Shown here: piece by piece, positions 7,717-15,470 of the stretch
How positions within the stretch are numbered: the stretch's first letter is position 1
How the letters are laid out: every line of letters begins with the position of its first letter
Source of the DNA: UBA8346 sp050260935
GTDB taxonomy: Bacteria > Bacillota > UBA4882 > UBA8346
Assembly (NCBI GenBank): GCA_050260935.1
Contig: JBLNCU010000179.1
Span: 1-26,457 of the forward strand
Direction: 5' to 3'
Length of the DNA stretch: 26,457 bases
Program-made: the position numbers and the translations under genes
The notes under the pieces: model-generated
Seen by the model: the letters and a program-made list of their open reading frames with translations, nothing else
Database searches by the model: none
Told to the model about the DNA's origin: nothing

Positions 7717-7794
7717 TCTTAAGCTTTTTAAAGAACAATTACAAACGCTCAATCTCGCTGAGTAGATTTATAAGAGGATTTGCCGGTTAAATAT

Positions 7795-8601
7795 ATGAAA
7801 CAAAGAGTCGATTTGTGGTTGGTGGAAAACGGCTACTTCCAAAGCCGGGAGCAGGCCCAGCGTTCGATAATGGCCGGGGAGGTCTTCATCGACGGCAAAC
7901 GGATGGAAAAAGCCAGCCAAACAGTTGCGGACGTTGTTGAGGTCACACTCGCCGGAGGGGCGCAGCATTATGTAAGCCGGGGCGGGCTTAAGCTGGAGAA
8001 GGCCGTTCAAAGCTTCGGGGTTACTGTTTCCGGGCGGATATGCCTAGATGCCGGCGCTTCTACCGGCGGTTTTACCGATTTCTTATTGCAGAACGGGGCT
8101 GCTCATGTTTATGCGGTCGACGTCGGGTACGGCCAACTGGCTTGGAAACTCAGGCAGGACAGCCGGGTGACTGTTTTCGAGCGGGAGAATATCCGCTATT
8201 TTGACAACGGTAAGCTAATGGCGGTTCCGGATCTGGTCACCGCCGATCTTTCATTTATATCTTTGGAATTAGTATTCCCGAAGTTCCGGGAGCTAATAGC
8301 GGCGGAAGGGGATTTGGTTACCCTGATCAAACCCCAATTTGAAGCCGGGAAAGGAAAGGTAGGCAAGAAAGGAGTGATCCGGGACAGGGCGATCCATCTT
8401 GAAGTTTTGGAGCGTTTAACAGTCAGCGGCCGAAACCAGGGCTGGTTTCTCCGAAATCTCACCTTTTCGCCGGTTCTGGGACCGGAGGGGAATATCGAAT
8501 ATCTGGGGCATTGGCGGCTGGATGATGGGACCGTCCCCTTTACTCAATTCGTTACAGTGGTGGAGGCGGCCTGGTTGGAACTTAAGGGCGAAAAAAGGTA
8601 G
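7795..8601 (+). CDS. tlyA: TlyA family rRNA 2'-O-methyltransferase / hemolysin A homologue
   Basis: A 268-residue protein with an N-terminal S4 RNA-binding domain (about residues 2-60, RVDLWLVENGYFQSREQAQR) joined to an FtsJ/RrmJ-like methyltransferase. The SAM site is CLDAGASTGGFTDFLLQ (83-99). The expected K-D-K-E catalytic set is present: K66 in SRGGLKLEKA, D151 in ADLSFISLE, K179 in LIKPQFEAGKGKVGKKGV and the glutamates of PEGNIEYL (231 and 235). The family methylates ribosomal RNA cytidines in some bacteria. The ATG at 7795 is chosen because MKQRVDLWLVE matches family N-termini; a TTG at 7780 is in frame, but neither has an ideally spaced ribosome-binding site. Its usual neighbours (recN, argR, dxs) are absent. 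Confidence 0.92.
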   Translation: MKQRVDLWLVENGYFQSREQAQRSIMAGEVFIDGKRMEKASQTVADVVEVTLAGGAQHYVSRGGLKLEKAVQSFGVTVSGRICLDAGASTGGFTDFLLQNGAAHVYAVDVGYGQLAWKLRQDSRVTVFERENIRYFDNGKLMAVPDLVTADLSFISLELVFPKFRELIAAEGDLVTLIKPQFEAGKGKVGKKGVIRDRAIHLEVLERLTVSGRNQGWFLRNLTFSPVLGPEGNIEYLGHWRLDDGTVPFTQFVTVVEAAWLELKGEKR

Positions 8602-8672
8602 TTCTAACCGGGAACTTTTGGTGTTTGGCCGTTAAAAACCGGCATAAGAATAATTAAACAACCATTTTAAAT

Positions 8673-8697
8673 GGAGACGTAAATAGTCTCTTTTTTT
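8673..8697 (+). terminator. Rho-independent terminator after tlyA
   Basis: GGAGAC (8673-8678) pairs with GTCTC (8686-8690) around a 7-base loop and is followed by seven T residues (8691-8697). It separates tlyA from the lacI-type gene. Confidence 0.85.
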
Positions 8698-8801
8698 ATT
8701 TAGCGGATTTAAACACTTAGGATCACCCATTTTCGAAAACGTCGTTAAAAATTTTATTAAAACAAGGAAGGATTTTTGGATAAAAGATTGAAATATTATA
8801 A

Positions 8802-8811
8802 CAAACGTTTG
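8802..8811 (+). promoter_or_regulatory. LacI-family operator, copy 1 (upstream of the regulator gene)
   Basis: A perfect 10-base palindrome CAAACGTTTG, flanked as ACAAACGTTTGC, lies 21 bases before the regulator ATG. The central CG and alternating half-sites are typical of LacI/GalR operators. An A+T-rich run (TATTATA) touches its left side, so the site may overlap the -10 box or start point. This implies autoregulation. Confidence 0.75.
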
Positions 8812-8832
8812 CTAAACTTACGAGGTTAAAAA

Positions 8833-9825
8833 ATGGCAACCATCAAAGATATCGCCCGTCAAGCGGGAGTAGCGCCGAGTGTTGTATCGAGGGCTTTAAA
8901 TAATAAATATGGAGTCAAGGAAGAGACCAAGGAATTAATTCAAAAAATCGCCCGGGAGATGGATTATTATCCGAATACGGCGGCCCGGAGCCTGGTAACC
9001 CGGAAAACCGGGACTATTGGTGTCATGATGGCCGATATTTCCGAACCTTATTATTCGCAAATTATTAAAGGAATGGAGTTTGTGGCGAGCCAGACCGGTT
9101 ATACCCTATTGTTCTCAAACTCCTATGAAAGCGTTGAGCGTAACCGGGTCCTCCAAAAAATGATCTTTTCCGAAAGGGTCGACGGTTTAGTTATTGTCGG
9201 CAGTAATATCCAAGAAAAGAATTTCGTGATGACCTTATTGGAGCAAGAAATTCCTTTCGTGTTGATTGAACGCAATTTTTCCGACCCGAGGGTCAATTGT
9301 ATTTGGGTGGATAATATCGAAGGGGCCTATCTGGCCACCAAGCATTTAATCGATAAAGGCCATCGTAAAATCGCCCATATTGCCGGAAATTTCTACTATC
9401 AAGTCGCGCTTGACCGGATTGAGGGATATAAAAAGGCCTTGAATGAGGCGGGGATAGGCTTTTCGGAAGAGTTGATCGCGTCGGGCAACTTCATTAGCAA
9501 GGATGCCTACGAAGCGATGAAAGAACTCTTAAGGCACCAATGCTCGGCAGTATTTGTAGCCAATGATGCGATGGCTTACGGAGCTTTACAAGCTATTTCC
9601 GAAGCGGGTCTGGTGGTGCCGGATGATATTGCGGTAATTGGTTTTGATGATCTCGAGTTTTCGGCTTTAACCAATCCGCCGTTAACTACGATTCGTCAAC
9701 CCCGGCATGAAATGGGGAAAAAATCGTTGGAAATATTGAACTCTGTTTTGCAGGGAGAACGTATTGAAGAGGCAGGCGTCAAGATCTGTTTAAAAGCCGA
9801 TCTTGTCATAAGGCGTTCGGTATAA
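8833..9825 (+). CDS. LacI/GalR-family transcriptional repressor
   Basis: A 330-residue DNA-binding regulator. The N-terminal helix-turn-helix is textbook LacI (TIKDIARQAGVAPSVVSRAL, residues 3-22), with a hinge helix around NTAARSLVTRKTGTIGV. It is followed by a periplasmic-binding-protein-like effector domain (about 60-330) containing ANDAMAYGALQA and DIAVIGFDDLEF. ATG at 8833 has GAGG upstream. The gene heads the second sugar locus and is followed 50 bases later by the glycosidase gene. Copies of a LacI-type palindrome lie upstream of itself, upstream of the glycosidase gene and within that gene, so it is probably the local repressor, released by an imported sugar or its product. The effector is unknown. 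Confidence 0.93.
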   Translation: MATIKDIARQAGVAPSVVSRALNNKYGVKEETKELIQKIAREMDYYPNTAARSLVTRKTGTIGVMMADISEPYYSQIIKGMEFVASQTGYTLLFSNSYESVERNRVLQKMIFSERVDGLVIVGSNIQEKNFVMTLLEQEIPFVLIERNFSDPRVNCIWVDNIEGAYLATKHLIDKGHRKIAHIAGNFYYQVALDRIEGYKKALNEAGIGFSEELIASGNFISKDAYEAMKELLRHQCSAVFVANDAMAYGALQAISEAGLVVPDDIAVIGFDDLEFSALTNPPLTTIRQPRHEMGKKSLEILNSVLQGERIEEAGVKICLKADLVIRRSV

Positions 9826-9843
9826 CTTTTATCCGTTCATTCG

Positions 9844-9853
9844 CAAACGTTTG
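9844..9853 (+). promoter_or_regulatory. LacI-family operator, copy 2 (upstream of the glycosidase gene)
   Basis: The same CAAACGTTTG palindrome, flanked as GCAAACGTTTGT, which is the exact reverse complement of the 12 bases at copy 1. It lies 7 bases before the ribosome-binding site AAGGAGGAG of the glycosidase gene, so bound repressor would block transcription entering that gene. Confidence 0.75.
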
Positions 9854-9874
9854 TCAAACCAAGGAGGAGTATTC

Positions 9875-12079
9875 GTGAGTTTACTGCAAGAAGCGCAACT
9901 TGGAAGGCTTGGTTCCCGATTCAGTTTAAATTTCCGCCCCCTGGATCAAGTGATTTATCTGTCGCCGATGGGCCGTTTTTATGACCAGCCGGTGGAGCTC
10001 GGGATTGGTCTCCGTTTGAACGGACAAACCCATATTTTGCCCTTTGCAAGGGTTGGCGAAGGGGTTATTCACTTCCAGAAGGTAACCCAAGAATTTTTAG
10101 TGGAGGGGCTGGAATTCCGGGTTCGTGACGCGAAGCTGGGAATAGAATTCGGCTGTAAAATATATGCTCCTTTTTATCCGGGTGATCGTAAAATCTCAGT
10201 GGCGCCCTTTTTTTACTTTGATCTCAGTGTCCGCAGTTTTTTGAACGGGCGCAAAAGTTTTGCGCCGCTTCAGGGAGAATGGTTTTTAAGCTTGTCGGGA
10301 GTAAACGATCTGGAGGTTCAGGACAAAATAATAAAAGCCCACTTGAGATCGAAGGTCGACCCCAATTGTTGGTATTTTTCTCCGGACTGCCGGCCACAAT
10401 CGAAATCCGCCTTCTCCGAAGGCGTATTCCAAGGTGAGTTGGCAATAGCGCCTTTGGATGATCAGCATTGGAATATTGAACGCAACATCACAAACGTTTG
10501 TTTTTTAAAATCTTTTGTATTAGGTTCGGCTCACCAGACTTTGAATGAAACGCTGATCATCGCCGCCTATCAGGCAGGACCGGTTTTAAAAGCGCAGCGC
10601 CAAGAGCACAATTTTTTGTATACGGCGTTTTTTGAGGATTGTCTCTCAGTTTTGGATTTTGCCCGTAACAACCGGGAAGAGTTGTTAAAGAAAACCGACC
10701 TCTTTACGGGAACAATTTACCAAGCGACAATCGGAGAAGCCTCAAAATCCTTAATTTCATGCGGTTTTCACAATTATCTGGCCAATACATGGTGGGTCAT
10801 TGGTAGTCAACAGGAGGACCGTTTTTTCGTATGGGAGGGATGGTGCGGGTTTCATTCGACCCTGGATGTTGAGTATAACAATTCCTGGTTCGCTATTCTT
10901 TATTGGCCGGAGCTTTTGGAGAAACAATTGGATGCCTGGTATGCCAACATCCAGCCCGAAGGTTTTCCCAGCCATGATATAGGGATTTTGTTGGAAGTCA
11001 ATGAGCAGGCTTACCCTCATCATATGCCGGTTGAACAATCTTGCAATTTAATCTTACTAACCTATGCCATATGGCGCATGAGAGGCTACCTAAAATGGCG
11101 CGACCATTTGCCGGAAATGATTAAAATCGTCAATTACCTACTCAATTCGGATACCACCGGCAACGGTTATCCTAATATCGGGGTTGCCAATACGGTGGAT
11201 GATGGGGATGCGACAGTTCAGTATGCCAAAGAACAGACTTATTTAGCTGTTAAAGTTTTGGCGGCGTTGAGCGCTTTTACGGCGTTGACTGCCGAATTAC
11301 CGGTGTCGAAAGGCTCGAAATCGTTATTGGCCAGGATAAGCGAGATGACCGCCAGAATCAAAAATACCATGGAAAAGGAAGCGTGGGTGGGAGACCATTA
11401 TGCGGTATGTCTGCCTCAGTCCGGTAAGGATTTATATGACGTCTGGACTGGAAAACAGCTTGATAGCGGGGAGTTATTTGGTTGGGACGCTTACTCCTTA
11501 TATACTGCCAACGGGCTGCTGTGGTTATTGGCAACCGGGTTAAAACCGGATTTGGATTACAACCGATTGATCACTGATCTTCAAAAATCAATGAAAAAAA
11601 GTCTTACCCTTTTTGGCTGTACTCATAGTAATGTTGATCGCAGCAATGTTTGGTTATCACAGAATATGTGGCGCGACCAGATTGCGGCTTATTTGGGAAT
11701 CGACTACTCATCAATGTCCGAACGTTACTGGCGGTTTTTGGAATGGGAAAATACCCAGGGCCGTGGAGGATGCTTTGTCGATACCTACGGTTGGAACTGG
11801 CTTTCGTATTATCCCCGCGGTATAACCGCTTTCGGGACCTTGGCCGCCTCAATTGGCATGCAAGTCAATATTCAACAGCAGACGATCGAACTGTTTCCGA
11901 TACATTGTCCCTGTAAATTCCCGTTGGTGATTGTTGCGGATTGGCAAAATGGAATGGTGCCTTGGGTCGAATTTTGGATTGATAACGGCGAACTCTTATG
12001 GCGGTTGGAAGGCCGTCTGCCGGCCAAATGGCGCATTATCATCCATTCCGGCCGGGCCTTGGTATCCGATTATGCGTAA
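9875..12079 (+). CDS. Putative (alpha/alpha)6-barrel glycoside hydrolase, distantly GH52/GH116-like
   Basis: A 734-residue protein without a signal peptide, so cytoplasmic. GTG at 9875 is chosen over the in-frame TTG at 9851 because AAGGAGGAG lies 5 bases upstream; the TTG is inside the operator. An N-terminal beta-rich half (about 1-270) precedes an alpha-rich half. By memory of GH52 beta-xylosidases I see local matches: VWEG at 319-322, with E321 in the place of the GH52 catalytic glutamate; NTVDDGDATVQYAKEQTYLA at 439-458, near the catalytic aspartate region; and SNVWLSQN plus YYPRGIT near the end (590-597, 646-651). Neighbouring importer and LacI genes fit an oligosaccharide-cleaving role. 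Clan GH-O membership is inference; another six-hairpin glycosidase family remains possible. Confidence 0.6.
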   Translation: MSLLQEAQLGRLGSRFSLNFRPLDQVIYLSPMGRFYDQPVELGIGLRLNGQTHILPFARVGEGVIHFQKVTQEFLVEGLEFRVRDAKLGIEFGCKIYAPFYPGDRKISVAPFFYFDLSVRSFLNGRKSFAPLQGEWFLSLSGVNDLEVQDKIIKAHLRSKVDPNCWYFSPDCRPQSKSAFSEGVFQGELAIAPLDDQHWNIERNITNVCFLKSFVLGSAHQTLNETLIIAAYQAGPVLKAQRQEHNFLYTAFFEDCLSVLDFARNNREELLKKTDLFTGTIYQATIGEASKSLISCGFHNYLANTWWVIGSQQEDRFFVWEGWCGFHSTLDVEYNNSWFAILYWPELLEKQLDAWYANIQPEGFPSHDIGILLEVNEQAYPHHMPVEQSCNLILLTYAIWRMRGYLKWRDHLPEMIKIVNYLLNSDTTGNGYPNIGVANTVDDGDATVQYAKEQTYLAVKVLAALSAFTALTAELPVSKGSKSLLARISEMTARIKNTMEKEAWVGDHYAVCLPQSGKDLYDVWTGKQLDSGELFGWDAYSLYTANGLLWLLATGLKPDLDYNRLITDLQKSMKKSLTLFGCTHSNVDRSNVWLSQNMWRDQIAAYLGIDYSSMSERYWRFLEWENTQGRGGCFVDTYGWNWLSYYPRGITAFGTLAASIGMQVNIQQQTIELFPIHCPCKFPLVIVADWQNGMVPWVEFWIDNGELLWRLEGRLPAKWRIIIHSGRALVSDYA
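10491..10500 (+). promoter_or_regulatory. LacI-family operator, copy 3 (inside the glycosidase gene)
   Basis: A third CAAACGTTTG, flanked symmetrically as ACAAACGTTTGT, lies about 616 bases inside the glycosidase coding sequence and 647 bases after copy 2. It is the most symmetrical of the three. An intragenic auxiliary operator could support looping or act as a roadblock. Confidence 0.6.
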
Positions 12080-12118
12080 CCTGAAACGCCTAATCCGCAA
12101 ATTTGAAGTTCCGCATTA

Positions 12119-12154
12119 AACAATGAAGGAGATGGTGAATTAGTATTCATTGTT
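12119..12154 (+). repeat. Inverted repeat in the leader of the second binding-protein gene
   Basis: AACAATGAA (12119-12127) and TTCATTGTT (12146-12154) are perfect 9-base arms around an 18-base loop. The loop carries a GGAG-type site and a four-codon mini-frame (ATG GTG AAT TAG). It is a possible operator or RNA hairpin, function unknown. The rest of 12080-12260 holds only the candidate promoter at 12215-12242. Confidence 0.35.
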
Positions 12155-12214
12155 AAGAATATGGCCGGTAGAGGGGGTGATATAACAGTATTTCCGATGG
12201 AAGGAATACAACGC

Positions 12215-12242
12215 TATACAATTTAGGAAGGTTTAGTATAAT
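12215..12242 (+). promoter_or_regulatory. Candidate promoter of the second binding-protein gene
   Basis: TATACA (12215-12220) and a perfect TATAAT (12237-12242) are 16 bases apart. The start codon at 12261 is only about 19 bases beyond the -10 box, so the leader would be very short. The hexamers are good but the geometry is unusual. Confidence 0.35.
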
Positions 12243-12260
12243 AGAAATGGAGGAGTAAGT

Positions 12261-13523
12261 ATGAAAAAAGGTAGAATGTTGAAAGTTCTTTGCTTATTTT
12301 CTTTAATACTCGTTTTGCTGATCCCGGTTTATGCCGCTCCGCAGGTGAAATTGACCGTTTGGGGCCGCGATCTTCCTGATGATGGCGCAGACCATGCTTA
12401 TATTAAGGCTTTAATTAATAATTTCAAAGCTCAGAATCCGGATATCGACCTGGAGTATATTGCCTTAGGCGATCCCGGCCTGATGGATAAGACAAAAGTA
12501 GCTATGGCCAATAATAAAGACCTTCCCGATATCTTCCAAAGCTGGGGTGGTTCAGTTATGGGCGGTTATGCCGATGGCGGACGGTTGCTCGATATGACCA
12601 AAGAGCTGAAATCAATCCCCGGCAGCGCCGCCGCTCAACAAGCTATGACCTGGAAAGGAAAGATCTATGGTGTGGCGCCGTTTTTTGCGGTTGCCGGCGT
12701 ATTTGTCAATGAAGGTATCTTCAAAAAATATAATCTGACTATGCCGACTACAATCGACAAATTGGAAAAAGTGGCTGATACGTTAAAGAGTAAAGGGATT
12801 CAACCTTTCGCCTGCGGCGCTAGGGACAAATGGCCGGCCTTGGCGTTATTCATGTATTTGACCGATCGTAACGGCGGCGTTAAGGTTTTCAATGATGCCG
12901 CCGCCCGGAAAAGCCGTTTTGATAGTGCCGATTTCATCAAAGCCGCTCAGAAGTATCAGGAATGGGTAAAGAAGGGTTATTTCGGCGATAAACCGCTGGG
13001 CGAGTCGTATAACGATGCGCAACAACTCATGGCTACTGCTAAAGCGGCTATGATTGTAACCGGTTCCTGGATGTGCGCTCAATTCTCCAACAAGGAATTT
13101 ACCGATCAAACCATCGGATTCTATGCTTTTCCGGAAATGAAAGGCGGCAAAGGAAAGATTACCGATGTTATGGGTATGCCTGATATCGCCTTTGCAGTTA
13201 CTAAAAATGCCGCAAACAAAAAGGATGTCGTTGTCCGTTTCCTAAAGTATGCAATGAGTGTGGAAGCCTGTCAAGCTGAGCCCGGCCGTATCTGCTCCGT
13301 GCCGGGGGTGAAAGCTCCCTCCCGTTTGACCGGGATGGCATCCGCTGTATTCAGTAAAGCTAAAGCGGTTCAATTCTGGTGGGATCAGAATTTGCCGCCG
13401 ATGGTGACTACACCGCTTCTAGATGCGATGCAGAATGTTTTCCTCCCCGATGCCGATGTTAAGAAAGCCTTTACCACCTATGAATCACTGGTGGAAGAAA
13501 ATATGGGCCCGGCTAAAAAGTAA
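12261..13523 (+). CDS. Sugar ABC transporter substrate-binding protein (family 1), second system
   Basis: A 420-residue exported sugar-binding protein. ATG at 12261 follows GGAGGAG. The signal peptide covers about residues 1-25 (basic MKKGRMLK, hydrophobic core, cleavage near PVYA/AP). As in the first binding protein there is no lipobox cysteine. The mature part contains LPDIFQSWGGSVMGGYADGG near residue 90, the region that closes on ligand, then FFAVAGVFVNEGIF and MGMPDIAFAVTKNA. It is followed by a strong hairpin and then by two permease genes. Context with a GH52/GH116-like enzyme suggests an oligosaccharide ligand, perhaps a beta-xyloside, which is inference only. Confidence 0.92.
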   Translation: MKKGRMLKVLCLFSLILVLLIPVYAAPQVKLTVWGRDLPDDGADHAYIKALINNFKAQNPDIDLEYIALGDPGLMDKTKVAMANNKDLPDIFQSWGGSVMGGYADGGRLLDMTKELKSIPGSAAAQQAMTWKGKIYGVAPFFAVAGVFVNEGIFKKYNLTMPTTIDKLEKVADTLKSKGIQPFACGARDKWPALALFMYLTDRNGGVKVFNDAAARKSRFDSADFIKAAQKYQEWVKKGYFGDKPLGESYNDAQQLMATAKAAMIVTGSWMCAQFSNKEFTDQTIGFYAFPEMKGGKGKITDVMGMPDIAFAVTKNAANKKDVVVRFLKYAMSVEACQAEPGRICSVPGVKAPSRLTGMASAVFSKAKAVQFWWDQNLPPMVTTPLLDAMQNVFLPDADVKKAFTTYESLVEENMGPAKK

Positions 13524-13543
13524 GTAATTCTTTCCTTAACAAT

Positions 13544-13584
13544 AACCGGCGGAGGTGTGGATCTATTTCCGCCCTCCGCCGGTT
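13544..13584 (+). terminator. Strong hairpin between second binding protein and permeases
   Basis: AACCGGCGGAGG (13544-13555) and CCTCCGCCGGTT (13573-13584) form a perfect 12-base GC-rich stem with a 17-base loop. Only TTTA follows, so termination should be partial. It sits 20 bases after the binding-protein stop, matching the position of the hairpin in the first importer. It makes the in-frame GTG at 13557, which lies in the loop, an unlikely translation start. Confidence 0.65.
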
Positions 13585-13661
13585 TATGTACGAGAGAAAA
13601 AGGAAAGTTGATGTTACTTCCTCAACCCGGAAAACATGATAATGGCATTGAGGTGTTGGGA

Positions 13662-14594
13662 ATGCAAAAGAGCATTAATACGAATTTTTCACCTTTTAAG
13701 GAGAATCGTAAAAAGCGGGACTGGAACCGTAATTTTTTCATAATTCTTTTCCTTTTGCCTGCTGTATTATTCCTGGTTATTTTTATGTATTATCCGATTG
13801 AACAAACATTCCGTCTCTCTCTGATGCGCTCTACCGGGCTTGGTGATGCTGTTTTCACAGGGTTTGATAATTATATAAGGTTATTTAACAACGAAGAGTT
13901 CCGGGCCGGTCTGATTAATGTTTTCACTTGGGCGTTCTGGAGCGTGGTAATCCAAATTCCTTTAGCTTTCTTTATTGCCTTTTCTTTGTCCGCCTATCGG
14001 AATAGGGCTACCGAGACATTGCGGGCCGTTTATTATCTGGCGTCGATTCTGCCATCGGCTATTGTGGCCATGCTGGGCCGGTTTGTTTTTGCGCCGAACT
14101 TTGGAATCATCGCCTCCCTATCGGCTAAGCTAAAATGGACTTGGCTGGCAAAAATCGATTTTCTGGGCAATCCCAAGCTGGCCTTCTGGTCGGTATTTGC
14201 CGTTGCCACCTGGGCTTATTCCGGGTTCTACATTGTCTATCTCATGGCCAATATCGAACAAATACCGATGGAAATCCGCGAAGCGTCGCAATTGGATGGG
14301 GCGAACCGGTGGCAATACGCTAGATATGTAGTGATGCCAATGATTACTTATCCCATTAGTATCATCGCTATTCTGTGTATCGTCGGCAGCTTGAAGCTTT
14401 TCGATTTGCCGTATCTTCTCACAAAGGGCGGACCGGGCGACGCTACAAAAACTTTGGGCATCATCCTCTACCAACAAGGGTTTGTCAATTGGCAATATGG
14501 TAAAGCCGCTGCTGTAGGTGTGATTATCTTCCTGCTCTCTTTAATCTTTACTGTGGCCCAATTCACTTGGCAAAGAAAAGAAGGTGACATTTGA
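13662..14594 (+). CDS. Sugar ABC transporter permease (MalF/UgpA type), second system
   Basis: A membrane protein of about 310 residues with six predicted membrane segments; the first is FFIILFLLPAVLFLVIFMYY, about residues 25-44. The EAA loop reads IREASQLDGANRWQYARYVV and the C-terminal region has TKGGPGDATKTLG, both family signatures. ATG at 13662 is preferred because GAGGTG lies 6 bases upstream and the protein then has normal length. The open frame extends back to 13557 and another ATG at 13611 has a weaker AAGGAAAG site. The stop overlaps the next start by one base, so the two permeases are translationally coupled. Confidence 0.88.
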   Translation: MQKSINTNFSPFKENRKKRDWNRNFFIILFLLPAVLFLVIFMYYPIEQTFRLSLMRSTGLGDAVFTGFDNYIRLFNNEEFRAGLINVFTWAFWSVVIQIPLAFFIAFSLSAYRNRATETLRAVYYLASILPSAIVAMLGRFVFAPNFGIIASLSAKLKWTWLAKIDFLGNPKLAFWSVFAVATWAYSGFYIVYLMANIEQIPMEIREASQLDGANRWQYARYVVMPMITYPISIIAILCIVGSLKLFDLPYLLTKGGPGDATKTLGIILYQQGFVNWQYGKAAAVGVIIFLLSLIFTVAQFTWQRKEGDI

Positions 14595-15469
14595 TGAAGA
14601 ATTCACCGGTCGGGTTAAACCGGCAGGCTCAGTGCGCCGAAAATCGTCCGGCTATTGCGGGGGCGCTAATTACCGTTGTTTTGATATTACTGGCCCTGAC
14701 GGTTGTCTTGCCGCTTATTATGCCATGGCTCTTTGTATTTAAGACCCGTTTGGATTGTTCCTACCATCCATGGAGCTTACCTACTCAGATACGTTGGAAT
14801 AATTTTGTAGAGGCCTGGACAGCCGTACGGATCGATCAAGGTTTAATAAATACCATGATTGTATGTTTGGGCGCAGTTGCTTGTACGGTTCCATCAGCGG
14901 CAATGGCAGGTTACATTTTTGCCCGTTACCGGAGCAAGGTGACGGAAATCGTGTTTTACTGCATTCTCGCGGGCTATTTCGTACCGATGCAGATGATTTT
15001 AATTCCGCTCTATAAATTATGTTCGCAAATGAACCTCACCGATTCGCTGCCCGGACTTTTTTTGCCGATGACCGCCTTCAGTATTCCATTTTGGACAATT
15101 ATATACCGTTCCTTCTTTCAGGGATTGCCGGGAGAACTGGCTGAAGCGGCAAGGATCGATGGCGCCGGGCATATGGGCACTTTTTTACGGATCATGCTGC
15201 CGTTGGCTAAGCCGGCGACTGTTCTAGCCGTCTTGCTGGTTTTTATTGGAGCCTGGAGCGATTACCTATTGAGCCTAATCCTGATTAACAGTCAACAACT
15301 CTTTACTATGCAGCTGCGGATAGCGCAGTTTTTGAGTGCGTATGGTGTGGATCACATGCCAAGGTATGCCGCCGCCGCAATCATTGCCGCCACGCCAACC
15401 ATCTTGCTATATATCATAGGCCACCGCTGGATTCTTAAGGGGACTTTGGCAGGCGCCTTAAAAGGATAA
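14594..15469 (+). CDS. Sugar ABC transporter permease (MalG/UgpE type), second system
   Basis: A 291-residue membrane protein completing the second importer's channel. The ATG at 14594 shares one base with the upstream TGA and has AAGGTG upstream. The first membrane segment is about residues 24-50. The EAA loop is LAEAARIDGAGHMGTFLRIM, followed by PLAKPATVLAVLL. The end LKGTLAGALKG is typical of MalG/UgpE subunits. No ATPase follows in this operon. Confidence 0.92.
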   Translation: MKNSPVGLNRQAQCAENRPAIAGALITVVLILLALTVVLPLIMPWLFVFKTRLDCSYHPWSLPTQIRWNNFVEAWTAVRIDQGLINTMIVCLGAVACTVPSAAMAGYIFARYRSKVTEIVFYCILAGYFVPMQMILIPLYKLCSQMNLTDSLPGLFLPMTAFSIPFWTIIYRSFFQGLPGELAEAARIDGAGHMGTFLRIMLPLAKPATVLAVLLVFIGAWSDYLLSLILINSQQLFTMQLRIAQFLSAYGVDHMPRYAAAAIIAATPTILLYIIGHRWILKGTLAGALKG

Positions 15470-15470
15470 A

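Noticed and set aside
7556..7794. A complete toxin-antitoxin module between dgt and tlyA
   Set aside because: No frame in this interval has both a start codon and enough length; only a start-less HEPN-like fragment is visible.
12080..12260. Riboswitch before the second binding protein
   Set aside because: Only one simple inverted repeat is present and no conserved core of a known riboswitch class is recognisable.
14130..14495. 121-codon minus-strand frame opposite the second MalF-type permease
   Set aside because: The plus strand encodes a clear permease with EAA loop; the antisense product has no coherent features.
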